The notes: generated by a model not told the origin, from the letters alone. A stretch of DNA of 36,519 nt from Candidatus Geocrenenecus arthurdayi (GCA_023539395.1 JAKCEX010000010.1:1-36519), one strand, 5' to 3'; counted from the stretch's first letter, positions 1-9,177 are shown. Program-made: numbers and translations.

Positions 1-165
1 TTTTCCGTAGTTTATTGCTGCGTGGAGTGTGAATCCTAGTTTTGGTAGTTTTTCTTTTAGTATGTATCTTACTGTTGTTATTGGTATTCCTGTTTCTCTT
101 GATATTGTTGTGTATTTTGGTCCATGCTTCATTAGTGCTTCTACTACTTTTCTAATCTGGTTCAT
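1..165 (-). CDS. Helix-turn-helix protein, N-terminal part (runs off window edge)
   Basis: The visible 55 codons begin at an ATG (163-165) and run off the left edge with no stop. The protein starts MNQIRKVVEALM and continues with an unmistakable helix-turn-helix pattern (KYTTISRETGIP then ITTVRYILKEKL, about residues 18-40), as in Lrp/AsnC-like and other archaeal winged-helix regulators. This part would bind DNA; the ligand or effector domain is outside the window, so the family cannot be settled. It lies downstream of the Lhr helicase gene on the same strand, about 130 bases away. Its codons are odd: 41 of 55 end in A and only two end in T, while Lhr next door uses A, T and G endings freely. 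This may mean a recently acquired gene. Confidence 0.6.
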   Translation of the reverse strand, partial: MNQIRKVVEALMKHGPKYTTISRETGIPITTVRYILKEKLPKLGFTLHAAINYGK

Positions 166-293
166 ATAATCGCCACGTTACCTGTTTTTCAAAAATCCTC
201 TGTTTGATTTAAACTTTTGTTACATAATTCGTTTTTTAGTAGAGGGATAGAGTGTTGTTCATTAATGTACACTGCATGGTTCATTTATTCTAA

Positions 294-3155
294 CTATTGG
301 AATCTCTTCTGTAATGCTTTCTTTTCCGCGTCTATTATTAATTCTATTAGCTTCATGCTTTCTCTGTTTTCCTGCTTCAATATGCCTACTACTTCTTTTA
401 GTGTTAACCCTCTAGCCGAGAGAACGATTACAGCAGGTCTCCCATACTTTTGAATTAGTACAGAGTTTCTCTTTAGTTCTGCAAGTATCTTTCTCTCTTT
501 TTTATTTATTGGTTTCCCTCTCCTCGCAATTAATCCTAGGATATCTTCAAGCTCGCATTTGGCCACCCCTATTCTCTCTGACCCACAGACTGGGCAGGTA
601 GGCTTCTCATCTATATCTTTGACGTAGACTTTGTTGTAGTATTCAAAGCATTCTGTACATGCTTGTATCCAGGATTCATAGAGTAGCCTAGACTTAACAG
701 ATGTTAATACTAGCTTCTTCATTCCTTCACCTAGCGTTACTTCTCCTTCATGCTCAAATCTTGAGAGTGTTAATTTAGCGAGTGGAGAAGGCTTAGAAGA
801 AATACTCCTCCACACCTTGACTTCAACCCTGCTCTCAACTATGTCTTCGAGGATCTTCTTCGCAGTCTCTATATCGAAGTCGTGGAATAATGTATAGTTT
901 AATGCTTCCCTATATACTACAGTATTCCTCAGTGTTTCAGCAAACTGATTTATGTTTAGCTCAGTTATGCTTGCTTCACTCTTTATTACACCCATCTTCC
1001 TAGCTACATGGATAAGCCTCCGCTTAAACAATGTTGAAGACTCCACTGCTCTTTTAACATTCTCTTCGAAGCCTTCCCTGAGCAGTTCTTTAACAGCTTC
1101 TATCACAGTCTCCCCTACTAGATGCTTAGACCTGAGTATAATCCTGTATGGGTTCTGTTGGCCATGTATTGGTGCTCCAATCTTCTCAGATAAGTAGTAT
1201 GCTAGCACCTTCTGTATCGTTCTATTTGCTTTGAGCCCCCCATGAATATGCAAGATAGTGTATGGTTCATTTATCTCTAGAAGTACCAGTCTATCGGAAG
1301 GTACAGGTATCTTCTCTGATAAATGTTCTTCAATCTCCCTGAAAGCTTTCAATACTACATCAAAGCTTACACCATATCTTCCAGCTATATCATCTACTAT
1401 CTTCTCAGATTCTTCTCCTGAAATCCTCCTTTCAGCATACTCTCTCCTAAGAGCTCCCACTTCCTGTGCTACTTCGTATGGTACAGGTATCTCGTCTCCA
1501 ACCCAGCTTGGAACAGCACCTTCATAATCATCTAGAGATGAAACATATATTCTATCTCCTTCAGTATGTAGTATCTCCCAAGCTCTACCAGTAAGTATGA
1601 ATCTTGTCCCAGGCTCACCATACTCTGCAACAAACTCTTCATCAAGTATACCGACAGATTCTCCACTCTTCTCTTCAATAACTAGATATTGATGCTCTTC
1701 AGGTATCATTGATAGATTTGAGAAGTAGTATTCGTATAACTCCATACTCCTCCTAGGCTTGGATACTATGCCATCCCTGATTTCAACGATTCCAAGAGAA
1801 GACATGTGTTGTATAACATCCATTAAGTCATCCATCTTTAAGTCTCTGAAATTGTAAGACTTCTTAATTATCGACATTACATCCTCTATTTTTACTCTAT
1901 TATATTCTAGTATTAGCCCAGCAACTTGATGCATTAATACATCTAGAGGATTCATTGGTATCTTAGCTTCTTCTAATTCTTCGCTCCTAGCTCTCCTTGT
2001 AATAACTATTGATTCTAATGCATCATCTGAATCCATAACTATTACTACTCCCTTAGCAGTCTTCTCGAGAGAATGCCCACTCCTCCCAACTCTCTGAACA
2101 AGCCTAGTAACTTCCCTGGGAGAATTATACTGAATACATAATTCTATTCTTCCAACATCTATTCCAAGCTCTAGAGATGATGTACAGATTATCCCAACTA
2201 GTTCTCCACTCTTCAAGCCATGTTCAGCTGTAATCCTAGTTGATTTAGATAGTGAGCCATGATGTATACCTACTGGTACCTGCTGGTCCCATACTCTAAA
2301 CCTATTTGTAAGTATCTCAGCTAGCGGTCTAGTATTAGTGAAGATAAGTGTTGATTCATGTTCTTCTATTAATTTCTTGATTGCTCGTAGCCTTGAAGCA
2401 ACATCTGGGAATACTCCAAGCTTCTCAGCTAACTCATAATCTTCACTCTTAGGCGTGGGATACAATACATCTATCTGGATACTTCTAGCTACAGAAGCAT
2501 CTATTATCTCACATTCTCTACCTACACCTACAAGATATTCTGCGATTTTCCTAGGGCTACCGATAGTTGCTGAGATCCCAATCCTCTGGAAATCCATGCC
2601 TGTTATCATCCTAAGCCTCTCTAAAGCTACAGATAGCTGGGCTCCCCTCTTATCTGTTGCAAGCTCATGTACTTCATCAACAATCACCCATCTAACATTT
2701 CTTAAGTAATTCCTAAGGACTCTAGCTGTAAGAATAACTTGGAGAGTTTCAGGGGTTGTTATTAGTATGTCAGGTGGAGAAATAGTCTGTATCCTCCTTT
2801 CACGGGATGCTGTATCTCCATGCCTTACAGCTACTCTAAAATCAAGCTTCTGAGCCCACCAATCAATCCTATCAAGTAGGTCTCTATTCAATGCTCTAAG
2901 AGGAGTTATGTATAGGAGCTTAATACCGTAGCCACTAGATTCAATAAGCATTTTACTAAATACTGGAAGTAGAGCAGCCTCAGTCTTCCCAGAACCTGTA
3001 GCAGCCATTAATAAAATATTCCTCCCTTCAATTATCCTAGGGATAGCATATAGTTGTGGAGCTGTAAGATGCTTAAACCTCTCTCTAAATGCTTCCGCTA
3101 CAGGTTTAGCTAACATATCCAGTACTTCTTCTTCATCAAGTGGTAGTGTACTCAT
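294..3155 (-). CDS. lhr: Lhr-family ATP-dependent helicase
   Basis: A 953-residue superfamily 2 DNA helicase of the archaeal Lhr family, thought to remodel branched or RNA:DNA structures during repair. Motifs in order: Q-like TAPQLYAIP (31-39), Walker A ATGSGKTEA (52-60, K57), TPLRALNRD, DEVH box (160-163), SAT (195-197), FTNTRPLAE, and motif VI QRVGRSGHS (354-362). After the helicase core come the winged-helix and Lhr-specific domains. The C-terminal part holds a four-Cys zinc site (CTEC near residue 832, CPVC near 853). The length is normal for archaeal Lhr core proteins. The ATG start has GGTGG a few bases upstream. The gene stands alone, with 159 bases before the next minus-strand gene. 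Family assignment is secure; the cellular role is inferred from the family. Confidence 0.93.
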   Translation of the reverse strand: MSTLPLDEEEVLDMLAKPVAEAFRERFKHLTAPQLYAIPRIIEGRNILLMAATGSGKTEAALLPVFSKMLIESSGYGIKLLYITPLRALNRDLLDRIDWWAQKLDFRVAVRHGDTASRERRIQTISPPDILITTPETLQVILTARVLRNYLRNVRWVIVDEVHELATDKRGAQLSVALERLRMITGMDFQRIGISATIGSPRKIAEYLVGVGRECEIIDASVARSIQIDVLYPTPKSEDYELAEKLGVFPDVASRLRAIKKLIEEHESTLIFTNTRPLAEILTNRFRVWDQQVPVGIHHGSLSKSTRITAEHGLKSGELVGIICTSSLELGIDVGRIELCIQYNSPREVTRLVQRVGRSGHSLEKTAKGVVIVMDSDDALESIVITRRARSEELEEAKIPMNPLDVLMHQVAGLILEYNRVKIEDVMSIIKKSYNFRDLKMDDLMDVIQHMSSLGIVEIRDGIVSKPRRSMELYEYYFSNLSMIPEEHQYLVIEEKSGESVGILDEEFVAEYGEPGTRFILTGRAWEILHTEGDRIYVSSLDDYEGAVPSWVGDEIPVPYEVAQEVGALRREYAERRISGEESEKIVDDIAGRYGVSFDVVLKAFREIEEHLSEKIPVPSDRLVLLEINEPYTILHIHGGLKANRTIQKVLAYYLSEKIGAPIHGQQNPYRIILRSKHLVGETVIEAVKELLREGFEENVKRAVESSTLFKRRLIHVARKMGVIKSEASITELNINQFAETLRNTVVYREALNYTLFHDFDIETAKKILEDIVESRVEVKVWRSISSKPSPLAKLTLSRFEHEGEVTLGEGMKKLVLTSVKSRLLYESWIQACTECFEYYNKVYVKDIDEKPTCPVCGSERIGVAKCELEDILGLIARRGKPINKKERKILAELKRNSVLIQKYGRPAVIVLSARGLTLKEVVGILKQENRESMKLIELIIDAEKKALQKRFQ

Positions 3156-3314
3156 CTATCCACCTACACCATTTTTCTCAACGTTAAACTTAAAGGTACC
3201 TTAACAACATGCCTGCACCACTACCATCAGATACCCCTAATCTTTATTAAAATAGTATGCATCCCATTTTCTCCAAACCATTAAACTTGCAAAATCTATG
3301 TTATGATAAACTAC

Positions 3315-4229
3315 TCATTCTTTCTCTTCTATTTTATGCGTCTTCCATAGTATATCTCTGATAGACTCAAGAGGTTGTTCTGGTATACCTATGTATGAAG
3401 CCGCAGTATGTATCTCAACCAAGTCTCTTAATTCTTCTAGGAAGTTTTTCAACTTGGTTCTCCATTGTCTATCTCTAGTTAGATGGTGGTCTAAGATTAA
3501 CGTTTCTATACTTGTCTTCTTAATTATTCTCTTGAGATTCTTTAAAGATTTGTTGAGATCTTCATCTGAATACTTGTCTCCAAGCATGTATGTCATGGGT
3601 CCATCGCATATTACTACTTCAGGCATATTTGAGATAATGAATCTAGCTTGCTCTTCTACAACTATTCCTTCAACATCAGATGTATGAATAATTGTTTCTC
3701 CAGCTTCGTACACTGATACTTGGAGTACATATCCTAATCTAGAGTCATTCCCATGCTGTACAGGTTCAGAAAACTTTACTCTACATTTCCCGAATACTAG
3801 CTCTCTACCATCTACTACTTCAACATCTGCATTAACTTTCTTCAGATTTTCTAAAAAGATCCTTGCCCTCATCCTCTGACTATAGTTAATGTTATGGTGT
3901 GGATCCTTAATTAACAGCTTCTTCCCCGCTAACCAGCTTATATCTTCACTAGGTCTAGGGATGTGGTCGTAATGATAATGAGTAATAATTATTATATCAG
4001 ATTCTCTAGCTGCTTCTGAAATCTTTTCTTTATGCTCTCTAAGTTTCTCATATTCTAATGGGTGAGGTGGAAGACCATACCTTCTTGGGCCAAGTGCTGC
4101 ACTCGGGTCTATCAATATCTTGATCGACTTGGCCATAATAACAGTAGACATACTTCTCGTTCCAAGACTATCAAAAGCTATTGGCGTTACCTCCACTCTA
4201 TCCCACGTAATATATGTATCAAATCTCAT
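3315..4229 (-). CDS. Metallo-beta-lactamase fold hydrolase, UPF0282 type
   Basis: A 304-residue metal-dependent hydrolase. The metallo-beta-lactamase signature THYHYDH is at residues 83-89, followed by further metal-ligand candidates (DPHHN, HTSDVEG, and DHHLTRD near the C-terminus). The N-terminus with DSLGTRSM and IDPSAALGPRRYGLPPHP fits the archaeal UPF0282 family, whose substrate is not established. It lacks the beta-CASP domain of archaeal CPSF/RNase J enzymes and the exosite of RNase Z, so those names are not used. The ATG start is at 4229. The gene is transcribed toward lhr, and the facing gene at 4360 is divergent with about 130 bases between them. Confidence 0.82.
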   Translation of the reverse strand: MRFDTYITWDRVEVTPIAFDSLGTRSMSTVIMAKSIKILIDPSAALGPRRYGLPPHPLEYEKLREHKEKISEAARESDIIIITHYHYDHIPRPSEDISWLAGKKLLIKDPHHNINYSQRMRARIFLENLKKVNADVEVVDGRELVFGKCRVKFSEPVQHGNDSRLGYVLQVSVYEAGETIIHTSDVEGIVVEEQARFIISNMPEVVICDGPMTYMLGDKYSDEDLNKSLKNLKRIIKKTSIETLILDHHLTRDRQWRTKLKNFLEELRDLVEIHTAASYIGIPEQPLESIRDILWKTHKIEEKE

Positions 4230-4359
4230 TGATTAAAATATCCATTTACTTATCCCCATCGTATAAATTAATGATTGTGTAAAAAAGGGCACCCTCATAA
4301 TCGAATAGAAAAATAAGAATAATATACTAGATATAGTAAAGTAGGGTAGGTCGGTAAGA

Positions 4360-5250
4360 TTGAGTGGAGATTTTAGAAAATTTTGTTACGATGAGTATCG
4401 AGACTACATGGTTTACTCAGCTCTTCTAAGAGTGGAGGAAGACTCTAAGAGAAGAGAAATCCTTAGGGAAATAGCATCTCAAGAATATGAACACTACTTA
4501 TTTTGGAGGAACCTTTCAGATAAATGTCTTGTTAAAGTCAGTAGAATATACATCTACATGATGTTACTGATCAGGTTTATCTTTGGTTTAACCTTTACGC
4601 TCAAAATATTAGAAGCTCACGAATCTAGAACGATACAAGAATATAAGAGAATCATGAATAATTTAGATGATAATAGTAAGGTACAGTTAGAGAAGCTGAT
4701 TAATGATGAAGAAGAACATGAGAGATATTTTATAAATCAGATAGATGAGAAAATATTAAAGTACACAGGGTTTATTATTCTAGGTTTAGCGGATGCAATC
4801 ATTGAGATTACAGGCGTTCATGCAGGTTTTCTAGGTGTTACAAATTCAACGATTATAGCTGGTGTTGCAGGGCTTATAGTTGGATTTGCTGCTGCAATAT
4901 CAATGGCTGTAGCATCATATCTCCAAGCAAAAACCCATATAATCGAGAAAAGTTCACCAATACTCTCTGCATTAGCTACAGGTATTACGTATATTGGATC
5001 TGTTGCCGCCTTAGCAACACCCTATTTCCTGCTAAGGAATATCTTATATGCTTTCATAGCCTCTATAACGATAGCTATAGTTTTAACATTCATCTTCACA
5101 TTCTATACATCCATCGTAAATGAGAAAAACTTCATGAAAGAATTCACCGAAAGCATTCTACTGATCTTAGGCACTGCTTTAGCGACATTTTTCTTCGGTG
5201 AATTTCTAGGAGACGTATTCGGTATTAAAGAGAAAGTATTCCTAGGTTAA
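4360..5250 (+). CDS. Ferritin-like domain fused to VIT1/CCC1 iron/manganese transporter
   Basis: A 296-residue two-part protein. Residues 1 to about 125 form a rubrerythrin/ferritin-like helical domain with Glu and His in the usual spacing (SQEYEHYLFW near 40 and NDEEEHERYF near 115). Residues about 130-296 form a VIT1/CCC1-type membrane domain that begins GLADAIIEITGVHAGFLG and has about five hydrophobic helices. Proteins of this layout (MbfA-like) move Fe2+ or Mn2+ out of the cytoplasm, with the ferritin-like part sensing or delivering the metal; this is family knowledge, not shown here. The start is TTG at 4360, preceded by a weak AGGTCGGT purine stretch; no better start exists upstream. 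It seems monocistronic, with a PaREP1 gene 165 bases downstream. Confidence 0.85.
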   Translation: MSGDFRKFCYDEYRDYMVYSALLRVEEDSKRREILREIASQEYEHYLFWRNLSDKCLVKVSRIYIYMMLLIRFIFGLTFTLKILEAHESRTIQEYKRIMNNLDDNSKVQLEKLINDEEEHERYFINQIDEKILKYTGFIILGLADAIIEITGVHAGFLGVTNSTIIAGVAGLIVGFAAAISMAVASYLQAKTHIIEKSSPILSALATGITYIGSVAALATPYFLLRNILYAFIASITIAIVLTFIFTFYTSIVNEKNFMKEFTESILLILGTALATFFFGEFLGDVFGIKEKVFLG

Positions 5251-5414
5251 TCTAGCTACTTCTACATCTAAAAACTATTCAATCTTGGTAATCAGCAATG
5301 TGAAGAGGGGCTTGAAGGCCACTAAACATTTAGCTGACGTGTTTGGCTAAATAAATTAAGTTCTTAGTAAAGTTTAATAAGTTTGCTCTAAACTTCTCAG
5401 CTGGGAAAAGGTTA

Positions 5415-5891
5415 ATGGCTACCATCACTATCCCCGACGAGATCTATAACGTTATCTTGGAAATCGCTAATAAAAGAGGCATAAGCATTGAAGAACTATT
5501 AGTAGAATCTATAGCTGAAAAACTTGATCCTTTTACAAGAATCGAACTTTACATGAGGCTTTCAGAGAAGTATCTTAAAGAAGCTGAGGAGCTATATCAG
5601 AAAAATGACTTGGTTCAGGCTGGTGAGAAGCTTTGGGGAGCGGCTGCAACGCTCCTCAGTGCTTTTAGCGAAAAGACGAACCTGCCACATTATAGTCATA
5701 GAGATCTTAAAGAAGTATCCATATACTTGACTAGAACCATGAGGGATCCTGATTATACGAGGTTATTTTCAAGCCTTGAGACACTGCATGCAAATTATTA
5801 TCATAACTTTCTCGATAAAGAGACTTTTGATATCCATAAGGAGGATGCTCTTAGATTTATAGGCAAGGTTAAAAAACTTCTCAATCCCTAA
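5415..5891 (+). CDS. PaREP1 family protein (HEPN-like), copy 1
   Basis: A 158-residue soluble helical protein of the PaREP1 family, found mainly in hyperthermophilic archaea. It opens with MATITIPDEIYN and a short ribbon-helix-like part (residues 1-35), then the HEPN-like core: YMRLSEKYLKEAEELY, LVQAGEKLWGAAATLL, a SHRDL motif and LETLHANYYHNFL near the end. A paralogue with the same landmarks is at 18677-19168. PaREP1 proteins are grouped with HEPN domains by structure comparison, but their activity is unknown. ATG start with GGGAAAAGG upstream. It stands alone between the VIT1-like gene and a convergent membrane protein gene. Confidence 0.8.
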   Translation: MATITIPDEIYNVILEIANKRGISIEELLVESIAEKLDPFTRIELYMRLSEKYLKEAEELYQKNDLVQAGEKLWGAAATLLSAFSEKTNLPHYSHRDLKEVSIYLTRTMRDPDYTRLFSSLETLHANYYHNFLDKETFDIHKEDALRFIGKVKKLLNP

Positions 5892-5971
5892 ATTCCCAGC
5901 TTCTAAAAAGAGCTCACTAGATTACGGATACTACTTTCTTTAAGCAGTCTTTATAGTTGTTGGAGGCTTAC

Positions 5972-6742
5972 TCATTCTTCTCCTTGGTACTCTCCACATA
6001 GTGGGCAGTAGATCGAGTCATAAGGTATCATTTCCCCACAATGCTTACATTTTTTTAATAATTCTTCTACAGTAACTTTTCTAGTAACCGGAGCTTCCTC
6101 TAAAACAGCCTCCTCCTTAGTTTTTGTTTCTTCTTCTATTTCTTTAACTAATTCTTTTATTATATCTAGTTCAGGCTCAGGTGTAACTGTAGGAGTCTCC
6201 ATAGGCTTAACCTCTGCTTCCGCTTCTTCTCTAATAGCTTCTACAGGAACCCCTTCCTTTACAGGTTCTTCAACCAACTGTTTCTCCTCCACTACTAACT
6301 CTTCTTTTCTCTCTTCTATCATTTCTTCTCTCCGCTCCTCTAATTCTATTATAGGTTGTGGCTTAGGTTTCACCATGCTTAGATAAGCTAGAGAGATTAT
6401 TGCAGCTAGAGCTGGAGATGATAGAATCGTGAGATGGAATAAAGGTCTCCCCAGAACTATCAATAATAATGGTGGTAGACTGATTTGAAGTATGCTATCA
6501 AATATGTAGGGTGTCAGTAGACCTAGGACTCCACCTATAACTGATGTTAGGACAGCTTTAAGCTTGTTTTTAGTGATTAGAGTAGACTCTAATCCTACTA
6601 CTATACCTACAGCTGCTATCACCGTTATATCCAATATGATGTCAGAAATTTGTTGGAAGATTAGATATGTATATATGAAGGCAGGTAGTAAGAGAGATGT
6701 AAAGTAGGCTAGTATGCCTGCTGCCAGCGTTTTTAACCTCAA
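5972..6742 (-). CDS. Membrane protein with Glu-rich linker and C-terminal zinc ribbon
   Basis: A 256-residue protein of unknown function in three parts. Residues 1 to about 128 hold four hydrophobic segments (starting TLAAGILAYFTSLLLP). Residues about 130-225 are a low-complexity stretch rich in Glu, Val, Lys and Pro, probably an extended charged tether. Residues 232-249 form a zinc ribbon, CKHC(232-235) and CPLC(246-249). The layout suggests a cytoplasmic metal-binding head on a flexible stalk at the membrane; the partner is unknown. The start is TTG at 6742, and it overlaps the TGA of a tiny ORF upstream (bases 6739-6742), which suggests translational coupling. It follows glycerate kinase on the same strand. 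Confidence 0.75.
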   Translation of the reverse strand: MRLKTLAAGILAYFTSLLLPAFIYTYLIFQQISDIILDITVIAAVGIVVGLESTLITKNKLKAVLTSVIGGVLGLLTPYIFDSILQISLPPLLLIVLGRPLFHLTILSSPALAAIISLAYLSMVKPKPQPIIELEERREEMIEERKEELVVEEKQLVEEPVKEGVPVEAIREEAEAEVKPMETPTVTPEPELDIIKELVKEIEEETKTKEEAVLEEAPVTRKVTVEELLKKCKHCGEMIPYDSIYCPLCGEYQGEE

Positions 6743-6864
6743 TTCTTTCCAGTATAGTTTTCTAGAAACAACTCTTTAAATGTTTCCATTATTTTAGGAG
6801 TCATAATCTCATAACACTTCCCCAGTATTCTCATCGTATTTTCATAGTAAGTATTGTCTGGCAA
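6739..6864 (-). CDS. Probable small protein (41 residues) coupled to downstream gene
   Basis: This short ORF fills the space between glycerate kinase and the zinc-ribbon membrane protein. It reads LPDNTYYENTMRILGK then CYEIMTPKIMETFKELF and ends NYTGKN. The TTG at 6864 has AGAGGT six bases upstream; another TTG at 6879 is in frame but has no clear ribosome binding site. Its TGA overlaps the TTG of the next gene. The tight fit between two same-strand genes, the ribosome binding site and the plausible amphipathic helix support a real gene, but at this length chance is possible. No family is recognised. Confidence 0.4.
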   Translation of the reverse strand: MPDNTYYENTMRILGKCYEIMTPKIMETFKELFLENYTGKN

Positions 6865-6880
6865 GTCAAGACCTCTCAAA

Positions 6881-8257
6881 CTATTGGTTACGGTAAACCG
6901 CTATTACAATATCTCCTACATTTGTACCGGTTGGTTCTGTAATTACATGACTTCCTACATGTTTAAAGAATTCATATGAATTGTTATCTTCTAGGTAGAT
7001 TATAGGGTTAAGTCCATTCCTTACTGCTTCACTATATGTTTCATTGTCTACTATTGCACCTGCAACATCTGTTGGTCCATCAACTCCATCTGTCCCAATA
7101 CTTACTAAGCAGGAGTAAGCTAGCTTACTAATGTTTATAGAAGTAGATAATGCTAGTTCCTGATTTCTTCCTCCTATACCATGACCTCTAACTCTTACTG
7201 TTGTCTCTCCACCACATATTAATGCAATTCTCCCCTTTTTATCTGCTAGCTCTCTCAATATACTCCCTAGGAATCTACCAATTTCTGAAGCTTCACCCTC
7301 CATATATCTTGTCAATATTTTTGCAGGGTATTTTCTTGACGTTAAGCATCTACGAGCAGCTCTACAAGCATCTGATACACTTGCAACAACTACGTTTTGA
7401 ACTCTATCGAATACTGGATCTCCAGGCTTAGGATTCTCATCTAATAACCCATTTAATCCATCTTCAATCCTCTTCCTTATATTTTCAGGTACTTTATCCC
7501 ATAGATTATATCTTCTTAAGACATCATATGCATCTTTGAATGTTGTTGGGTCTGGAGCGGTTAAACCTGAGCCTATTACTTCAAGCTTATCACCAACTAC
7601 ATCTGAAATTATTAATGATACTATCCTAGCATTATTAAGCTTCTTAACTAGTCTACCCCCCTTAATCTCTGAGATATGCCTCCTAACAATATTTATTTCA
7701 TCTATTGTTGCCCCAGAACTTAGTAAGAGTTTAGTTGTCTGTGCTTTATCTTCCAGTGTGAGAGGTGGAGCTGGTAGGGGTGTTAATGCAGATGCACCAC
7801 CTGAAATTAAGAAGATTACGAGCGTTTCAGAATCTACTGAACTAGCATATTCTAGTAACCTTTCCGATGCTCTTACTCCAAGCATACTTGGAATAGGATG
7901 AGTAGAAGGAGCAACCTCGATCTTCTCCAACCTAGCTTTTGATGCCAACTCTCTAGGTGCAATTATTAACCCCGAATCAATCTTATCCAGCAGTATCTCT
8001 TCAATATACTCAGCCATCCCTATAGATGCCTTCCCCGTACCTAATACAACCACCTTCTTGAATGCATTCAATCTGTATCTGGTCTTCTTAACTATTAACA
8101 TGTTTCCAACTCTTTTTACATGTTTCTGTAAAGCATTCCGAGGCAATACTTCTTCAATAGATTTCTCAGCTGCATCTAATACATCTACTCTAATATCAGA
8201 GAGAATACCACTTCTTTCCTGAATCAGCTGATCAAAGTTCTTGATAATCCTATTCAT
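6881..8257 (-). CDS. Glycerate 2-kinase (MOFRL family)
   Basis: A 458-residue kinase that phosphorylates D-glycerate to 2-phosphoglycerate, feeding the lower part of glycolysis; in many archaea it closes the non-phosphorylating Entner-Doudoroff route. Landmarks are VLGTGKAS (72-78), LISGGASALTPLPAPPL, RRHISEIKGG, GGETTVRVRGHGIGGRNQE (the MOFRL domain) and GTDGVDGPTDVAG near the C-terminus. Length is as expected for the MOFRL/GckA family. These proteins are sometimes labelled hydroxypyruvate reductase (TtuD); the kinase name is better supported biochemically in archaea. ATG start at 8257. It is the first gene of a probable minus-strand transcript with the small ORF and the zinc-ribbon membrane protein. 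Confidence 0.9.
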   Translation of the reverse strand: MNRIIKNFDQLIQERSGILSDIRVDVLDAAEKSIEEVLPRNALQKHVKRVGNMLIVKKTRYRLNAFKKVVVLGTGKASIGMAEYIEEILLDKIDSGLIIAPRELASKARLEKIEVAPSTHPIPSMLGVRASERLLEYASSVDSETLVIFLISGGASALTPLPAPPLTLEDKAQTTKLLLSSGATIDEINIVRRHISEIKGGRLVKKLNNARIVSLIISDVVGDKLEVIGSGLTAPDPTTFKDAYDVLRRYNLWDKVPENIRKRIEDGLNGLLDENPKPGDPVFDRVQNVVVASVSDACRAARRCLTSRKYPAKILTRYMEGEASEIGRFLGSILRELADKKGRIALICGGETTVRVRGHGIGGRNQELALSTSINISKLAYSCLVSIGTDGVDGPTDVAGAIVDNETYSEAVRNGLNPIIYLEDNNSYEFFKHVGSHVITEPTGTNVGDIVIAVYRNQ

Positions 8258-8448
8258 CGTTAATAATAGAGAACGAATCTAGAGATAAATCTATTATTTC
8301 TAGATAAATCGGAAACAAGGATAGAAAACCATACTAATCTAGTAGCTTAGAGATACAGCTAATCATGCACCCATACACATTAATTGAATAAGATGATGAA
8401 GGGAATATTAAGTACATGTATTATCAAGTTATTAGGAGTTGGTGGTTG

Positions 8449-9153
8449 ATGTCTAGGGGTGGGTATGTCTCGAGTAGAGCAGTTATTTATGGAAGAGTTG
8501 AAGAAGATGCAGTAGTATATGGTCCATCAAGAATTGGTAGGAATACGTTTATTGATAGGTGGGTTCAGGTTGGGTATCCATCTAGAGAGAAGCTGCTGAA
8601 AATTGCTGATTCTGAATTTTCCACCCTAGATAATATGAGTGATGGAGCTACAATAGGTGATAAATGCATAGTAAGAAGCTTCTCAATAATTTATGAAAAA
8701 GTAAGAATAGGTGATAATGTAGAACTAGGTCACGGAGTATTAATACGTTCCAACTCAACGGTAGGTTCAAGATCTAGAATAGGTAGTTTTACACAGCTTG
8801 ATGGAGAAGTACATATTGGGGAAGAAGTAATAATCCAATCTATGGTATATCTTCCACATTTAACTGAAGTTGGAGATAAAGTATTTATTGGTCCAAACGT
8901 TGTTGTAACTAATGATAAGTATCCAATAGGCAGGCTTCAAGGAGTAAAGATAGGTAGAAACGTAATTGTAGGAGCTAACTCAACTATCTTAGCAGGAGTC
9001 AGCATAGGGGATGACTCAGTAATAGGTGCAGGCTCAATAGTAACCCATGATGTACCTTCTTCAACGGTTGTCGTAGGAGCACCTGCTAAACCATATATAA
9101 GCAGATGGGAATATGAAGAGAAAAAGAAGCAAATAGGTAGCTATAGACAATGA
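8449..9153 (+). CDS. Left-handed beta-helix (hexapeptide repeat) acyltransferase-like protein
   Basis: A protein of about 234 residues made of hexapeptide repeats ([LIV]-G-x4 steps such as IGDKCI, IGDNVE, VGSRSR, IGSFTQ, IGRNVIVGANSTILAGVSIGD). It ends IGAGSIVTHDVPSSTVVVGAPAKP, the usual end of sugar O- or N-acetyltransferases of the maltose/galactoside acetyltransferase-like group. The acceptor is unknown; archaeal relatives often sit in nucleotide-sugar or glycan pathways. I place the start at ATG 8449 (MSRGGYVSSRAVIYG), which has GGAG and GGTGG upstream and matches where such proteins begin. An upstream in-frame ATG at 8416 would add MYYQVIRSWWL, which looks unlike this family. Divergent from glycerate kinase. 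Confidence 0.85.
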   Translation: MSRGGYVSSRAVIYGRVEEDAVVYGPSRIGRNTFIDRWVQVGYPSREKLLKIADSEFSTLDNMSDGATIGDKCIVRSFSIIYEKVRIGDNVELGHGVLIRSNSTVGSRSRIGSFTQLDGEVHIGEEVIIQSMVYLPHLTEVGDKVFIGPNVVVTNDKYPIGRLQGVKIGRNVIVGANSTILAGVSIGDDSVIGAGSIVTHDVPSSTVVVGAPAKPYISRWEYEEKKKQIGSYRQ

Positions 9154-9169
9154 TTTTTGGAATAGAATA

Positions 9170-9177
9170 TTTATATA
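9170..9177 (+). promoter_or_regulatory. Archaeal TATA box for aIF1 gene
   Basis: TTTATATA lies about 50 bases before the aIF1 ATG (9220). A start of transcription about 25 bases downstream, near 9200, would leave a short leader that includes the ribosome binding site GGAGGTAGGTA. Confidence 0.5.

Noticed and set aside
3315-4229. RNase Z or beta-CASP nuclease
   Set aside because: It has the HxHxDH motif only in the general fold; exosite and beta-CASP elements are absent and the N-terminus matches UPF0282.
5290-5350. C/D-box small RNA candidate (GTGAAGA and a later CTGA)
   Set aside because: The boxes deviate from RTGATGA, the distance is too short and no internal D'/C' boxes are convincing.
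8390-8450. ATGATGA resembling a C box before the hexapeptide-repeat gene
   Set aside because: No CTGA box follows within the expected 50-60 bases.
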